10,092 nucleotides of DNA from Candidatus Bipolaricaulota bacterium (GTDB taxonomy: Bacteria; Bipolaricaulota; Bipolaricaulia; UBA7950; UBA9294), in contig CP070725.1 in assembly GCA_020350845.1 (NCBI GenBank), positions 720,787 through 730,878 of the forward strand, in the 5' to 3' direction. Of this stretch, positions 7,702-10,092 are shown one piece after another (position 1 is the first letter of the stretch; the number at the start of each line of letters is the position of its first letter). The notes beneath the pieces are model-generated. The model worked only from the letters and a program-made list of their open reading frames with translations. It was not told the DNA's origin and did no database searches. Made by a program: the position numbers and the translations under genes.

Positions 7702-7718
7702 AGAGATGCCGTCGTGCA

Positions 7719-8351
7719 CTAGAGGCAGTCCGCGACATCGTCCGCGCGGAGCTGCAACGGATGGCCCGCAAAGCGGACGATGCCGTCACGGTCGATGACA
7801 AACGTTCGCGGAATCCCGATCACGCCGTACGATCGCGCCACGCGCGTGGCGCGCGCGTATGAGCCCCACAGCGCGATCATCAGCGGGTGATCGGCGTGCT
7901 CCAGATAGGAGACCGCGGCCGCTCGACTGCGATCGAGGCAGATCCCGAGGAGTACCGCTCCGTGTGTGGCGAACTGCTCGGCGAGATCCTCGACGTGAGG
8001 CATCGATCTGCGACAGGGGGTGCACCACGATGCCCAGAAGTCGAGGATGACCACCTTCCCGCGGTAGTCGGCAAGGGCGACGGGCTCTCCGTCGATCGTC
8101 TCCAGAGCGAATCCGGGGGCAGTATCTCCCACGGCGAATCCGGTCCCACCCGTCACGTCGTCGGACGCCGACGACGGGCCGTCGTCCACGAACAGGCTCC
8201 GCGAGGCCGTGTCGTCGAAGGGAACCTCCCGGGGGGGAAAGATCCTTCCCCAAACGAGGGGCAACGAGATGGCGGCGGCTGCCGCGGCAAGACCGACGAC
8301 AGCCGCCAAGGCCCTCAAGGAGGTCGGCGTGCGCTTGGTGTCTTCTTGCAT
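7719..8351 (-). CDS. Membrane-anchored TlpA/ResA-like thiol-disulfide oxidoreductase
   Basis: 210 residues from the ATG at 8351. A short charged N-terminus and one hydrophobic helix (about 12-35, rich in Ala and Leu) anchor the protein with the rest outside the cytoplasm. A flexible acidic/serine linker (about 46-70) leads to the thioredoxin domain, beginning FAVGDTAPGFALETIDG. The active site is WCTPC (Cys110, Cys113) in the context FWASWCTPCRRSMP. The cis-proline is Pro181 in GIPRTFVIDRDG. This is the AhpC/TSA-Redoxin layout of TlpA, ResA and CcmG, which reduce disulfides in cytochrome c maturation or other envelope proteins. Extra cysteines are Cys138 and Cys209, the next-to-last residue. 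A longer start (ATG at 8399) overlaps the -10 box and is rejected; GTG at 8363 remains possible. The gene is divergent from an ArsR gene and may share its operator. Confidence 0.92.
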   Translation of the reverse strand: MQEDTKRTPTSLRALAAVVGLAAAAAAISLPLVWGRIFPPREVPFDDTASRSLFVDDGPSSASDDVTGGTGFAVGDTAPGFALETIDGEPVALADYRGKVVILDFWASWCTPCRRSMPHVEDLAEQFATHGAVLLGICLDRSRAAAVSYLEHADHPLMIALWGSYARATRVARSYGVIGIPRTFVIDRDGIVRFAGHPLQLRADDVADCL

Positions 8352-8396
8352 ATGGATGGCCACCCGAAAGCGGTCTCTCCCCCTACCCCCTCGGCG

Positions 8397-8416
8397 CATT
8401 ATAGAGTAAGATTATG
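8397..8416. promoter_or_regulatory. Candidate ArsR operator (imperfect palindrome)
   Basis: CATTAT, 8 bp, ATTATG: five of the six outer base pairs are symmetric. ArsR-family operators are typically AT-rich interrupted palindromes over the promoter of the regulated genes. This one is an AT-rich island in GC-rich DNA. It covers the -10 box of the thioredoxin promoter and ends on the ATG of the ArsR gene. It would be suited to repress both directions. The symmetry is short, so chance is possible. Confidence 0.4.
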
Positions 8417-8426
8417 ACATTGGCAA
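8398..8426 (-). promoter_or_regulatory. Near-consensus sigma70 promoter of the thioredoxin gene, overlapping the ArsR start
   Basis: On the minus strand TTGCCA (8426-8421) and TATAAT (8403-8398) are separated by exactly 17 bp, a perfect -10 and a -35 matching five of six positions (A to C at position 5). Transcription should begin near 8391, about 40 nt before the ATG at 8351. The -35 box lies inside the ArsR-family coding sequence (codons 3-5), so a repressor bound at the ArsR start would block this promoter. Confidence 0.65.
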
Positions 8427-8737
8427 TCCATGACATGATCCACGACGCTGCCTGCTCCGCCATCGCCGAGACGCTCGCTGTCCTTGCCAATCCCCATCGT
8501 GTCCGAGTGCTGTGTGTGCTTCGCGAAGGCGAGCATACCGTAGGGGCGATCGCGGAGGCGGTCGGGCTCACGCCGGCGCATACCTCGTCGCATCTCCGCG
8601 TGCTCTACGACCGCGGCCTCGTCGAGCGCCGCCGGGAGTGGCGTCGGGTCTTCTACAGGCTGCGCGACGAGCGCGTGGCGCGTCTCCTGGATGCCGCACT
8701 CGCCGCTGCCGGAACGGAGCTTCTGGAACGAACCTGA
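8414..8737 (+). CDS. ArsR-family winged-helix transcriptional regulator
   Basis: 107 residues, a normal size. The family pattern is clear: AETLAVLANPHRVRVLCVLREGEHTV opens the wHTH domain (18-43, key L24-A25-N26-P27-H28-R29). The recognition helix is LTPAHTSSHLRVLYDRGLV (52-70), and the wing is ERRREWRRVFYRL (71-83). The cysteines of the classic ELCVCDL metal site are absent (the matching residues are 40-47, EHTVGAIA). The only cysteines are Cys14 and Cys34, and His6, His10 and Cys14 are evenly spaced on the N-terminal helix. It therefore may sense another metal, a redox signal or something else. The ATG at 8414 has only a weak AGAG site 7 bp upstream; a second in-frame ATG is at 8435. It heads a plus-strand unit with the secreted-protein and DUF4405 genes and is divergent from the thioredoxin gene, so autoregulation and control of both sides is likely. 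Confidence 0.93.
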   Translation: MTLAIHDMIHDAACSAIAETLAVLANPHRVRVLCVLREGEHTVGAIAEAVGLTPAHTSSHLRVLYDRGLVERRREWRRVFYRLRDERVARLLDAALAAAGTELLERT

Positions 8738-8856
8738 CAGAGATCTTGGGACAGAGGCTCCCACGTGCGATTCACCCTCACGCCATGCCTTCTCCACAGG
8801 GGAGCGGTGTACTTCGGAGGGATGTCGGCGGGAGGGAGCAGGAGAAGGAATGCGAG

Positions 8857-9855
8857 ATGAGGAGCGGAATGAAGATGACGCCAAGGAGTCACGGGCCACG
8901 GAGCGGAGGGACATCGCGAACACTACGGATCTTGGCGCTGGCCACGGTCCTGACTGTCGCGCTGATCGGCGGCGCGGCCGCCCAGAACTCGACGATGGCG
9001 ATCCTCCCGACGCCCGACGGGGCATGGCGGCCCCCGGATGCTGTTCAGGCGAGTCCTCTCACGCTGCCCGTTCGCCTGTCGATCGCCGGCGCGGGGAACT
9101 TCTCCGTCGATCCGGGCGCGGTCGAGCGGCAACGTCCTGAGGTCTTCCGGGAGGGCCGATTCTCCGTGTTCGATGTACTCGCCCACCTCGGGGCCACCGA
9201 ACAGATCGATCTCGAGTACCACTTCGACGAGGAGCTCGCGACGCACGTCGTCGACTCCATCAATGGAGAAGACCGCTGGTGGTACGAGGCGCGCTACGAC
9301 GGAGGCTGGTTCGAGCGCAACGTCACGCGGATGGACCTCTATCCCATCCAGAACGGCACGGTGATTCGATTCGACCGGATCTCCCGGGATCGCCTCGACG
9401 GGATGCACGAGACGTTCCGAGAGGAGGCCCTGCGGCTCGCCGAGAACGACGGGGCGGTGATCCTGCCTCGCGTGGCGATCGAAGGACCGCGGGGCGAGCT
9501 TCTCTCGTTCGAGAACGTCGCGGTCAGCGCCCACGACGTGCGATCCGACCTCTTCCAGCCCGGGGTGATCACCGCCCTCGACATCCTGTTGAGTCTCGGG
9601 GAGCAGGGTCACCTGACGAAGGTCGGATTGACGTGGTACGAGTTCATCGGGTCGGCGGACCCGGTGGAGCATTACTTCATCGAACTCGTGGAGGGTGACG
9701 ACTTCCTCGCGCAGGCGTTCGCGACCTGTGGCTTCGTCTATGAGGTCGGGCCGAGCGAGTTCGCCGGCTTCGCGGGAAGCCACATCCACGTGGCGACGGA
9801 TGCGCGCGTTCTCGTCTCACCCGACTACGCCCTCTGGTTCTGGCTCTGCCTGTGA
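8857..9855 (+). CDS. Secreted protein with an internal duplication, unknown function
   Basis: 332 residues from the ATG at 8857, with GGAGAAGG (8841-8848) 8 bp upstream; ATG at 8869 with GAGGAG is an alternative. An extended basic N-terminus and hydrophobic core (RTLRILALATVLTVALIGG, 21-39) form a Sec signal peptide ending AAA-QN, cleavage after Ala42. Two related units follow at 136-residue spacing: FREGRFSVFDVLAHLG (97-112) and FQPGVITALDILLSLG (233-248), each followed by a strand ending in Tyr. The first unit contains WWYEARYDGG (141-150). The pattern 'vxxaLdxLxxlg ... WWYxxxyxGG' recalls small ligand-binding beta domains of the DUF4430 type, a weak resemblance only. The gene is followed 10 bp later by a DUF4405 membrane-protein gene, so the two probably act together in the envelope. 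There are only a few cysteines, near the C-terminus, and no haem-binding motif. Confidence 0.82.
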   Translation: MRSGMKMTPRSHGPRSGGTSRTLRILALATVLTVALIGGAAAQNSTMAILPTPDGAWRPPDAVQASPLTLPVRLSIAGAGNFSVDPGAVERQRPEVFREGRFSVFDVLAHLGATEQIDLEYHFDEELATHVVDSINGEDRWWYEARYDGGWFERNVTRMDLYPIQNGTVIRFDRISRDRLDGMHETFREEALRLAENDGAVILPRVAIEGPRGELLSFENVAVSAHDVRSDLFQPGVITALDILLSLGEQGHLTKVGLTWYEFIGSADPVEHYFIELVEGDDFLAQAFATCGFVYEVGPSEFAGFAGSHIHVATDARVLVSPDYALWFWLCL

Positions 9856-9865
9856 GGAGGCTGGT

Positions 9866-10092
9866 GTGAAGCGGATGTGGATCAACTACGCAAACGATGT
9901 ACTGCTGCTGATCACGGGGCTGATCCTCGCGGTCTCGTCGCTACTCGTCTGGGTCGTGCTCCCCAAAGGTTACAGCGCGCCGTGGCTGTTGTGGATCGCG
10001 ATCCACAAGTGGAGTGGCCTCGCCATGGTGGTCGAGTCGATCCTCCACATCGCCCTCCGCTGGAAGTGGCTGGTGACGATGACGAAGCGGGC
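9866..10092 (+). CDS. DUF4405 integral membrane protein, N-terminal part (3' truncated)
   Basis: 75 codons are visible before the edge. The GTG at 9866 is chosen because GAGGAGG (9854-9860), overlapping the previous stop, is 5 bp upstream; ATG at 9875 would be too far from it. The product reads VKRMWINYANDVLLLITGL, then two membrane helices, the second containing IHKWSGLAMVVESILHIALRW. The two histidines 14 residues apart with the H-x3-G pattern and the aromatic WKWL after them match the DUF4405 / cytochrome-b-like family, where such histidines probably bind haem between helices. I infer a membrane electron-transfer subunit partnering the secreted protein encoded just upstream. About half of the family's usual four helices lie beyond the window. 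Confidence 0.85.
   Translation, partial: MKRMWINYANDVLLLITGLILAVSSLLVWVVLPKGYSAPWLLWIAIHKWSGLAMVVESILHIALRWKWLVTMTKR

Noticed and set aside
8352..8399. N-terminal extension of the thioredoxin protein to the ATG at 8399
   Set aside because: That ATG lies within the TATAAT box of the likely promoter, so it should not be in the transcript.
8747..8763. TGGGA-7 nt-TCCCA hairpin after the ArsR gene as a terminator
   Set aside because: The stem is only 5 bp, no T-run follows, and the next gene appears to belong to the same unit.
8512..8856. Upstream extension of the secreted-protein frame to an ATG at 8512
   Set aside because: It overlaps the ArsR gene in another frame and would bury the signal peptide. 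The ATG at 8857 has a good ribosome-binding site.
1..10092. Possible tRNA, rRNA, CRISPR, transposase or phage elements
   Set aside because: No repeat arrays, tRNA-like cloverleaf regions, transposase or integrase motifs were seen. Nearly all the DNA is covered by genes, and no gap reaches 300 bp.

Overview
The window is GC-rich bacterial chromosome with seven complete or near-complete genes, one gene open at each edge (eight genes in all), short intergenic gaps, and no RNA genes, insertion sequences, CRISPR arrays or phage genes that I can see. The gene mix is a giant DUF11-type surface protein, secreted proteins of unknown family, an AhpD-like protein, an iron-sulfur-flavoprotein-like protein, an M32 carboxypeptidase and a DUF4405 membrane protein. 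This suggests an anaerobic or microaerophilic, possibly uncultured lineage. Candidatus Bipolaricaulota came to mind from the style of the large secreted proteins, but nothing in the window proves a taxon, so treat that as a weak guess.

Layout. Bases 1-3743 (+) carry the C-terminal 1246 residues of a very large secreted or surface protein: the end of one DUF11 repeat, one full DUF11 repeat, then about 1000 residues of mostly helical sequence with two related halves that look like alpha/alpha-toroid domains. After a 156-bp gap comes a 388-residue signal-peptide protein, beta-rich and cysteine-rich, of unknown family (3900-5066, +). Close behind follow an AhpD/carboxymuconolactone-decarboxylase-like protein (5075-5407, +) and an NADPH-dependent-FMN-reductase-like flavoprotein with four clustered cysteines (5507-6139, +). 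That flavoprotein gene converges, with a 4-bp gap, on an M32 carboxypeptidase gene (6144-7634, -), which lies downstream of a membrane-anchored TlpA/ResA-like thioredoxin (7719-8351, -).

Divergent from the thioredoxin gene is a second unit on the plus strand: an ArsR-type repressor (8414-8737), a secreted protein with an internal duplication (8857-9855), and the start of a DUF4405 multi-helix membrane protein with histidines placed like haem ligands (9866 to the edge). A near-consensus promoter for the thioredoxin gene (TTGCCA, 17 bp, TATAAT) overlaps the start codon of the ArsR gene, and an imperfect palindrome lies on its -10 box. The simplest reading is one regulated divergon: the ArsR protein controls both the thioredoxin on one side and the secreted-protein/DUF4405 pair on the other. 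I infer an envelope electron-transfer or thiol-redox module. The substrate and the signal sensed are unknown. This is the best candidate here for an undescribed system.
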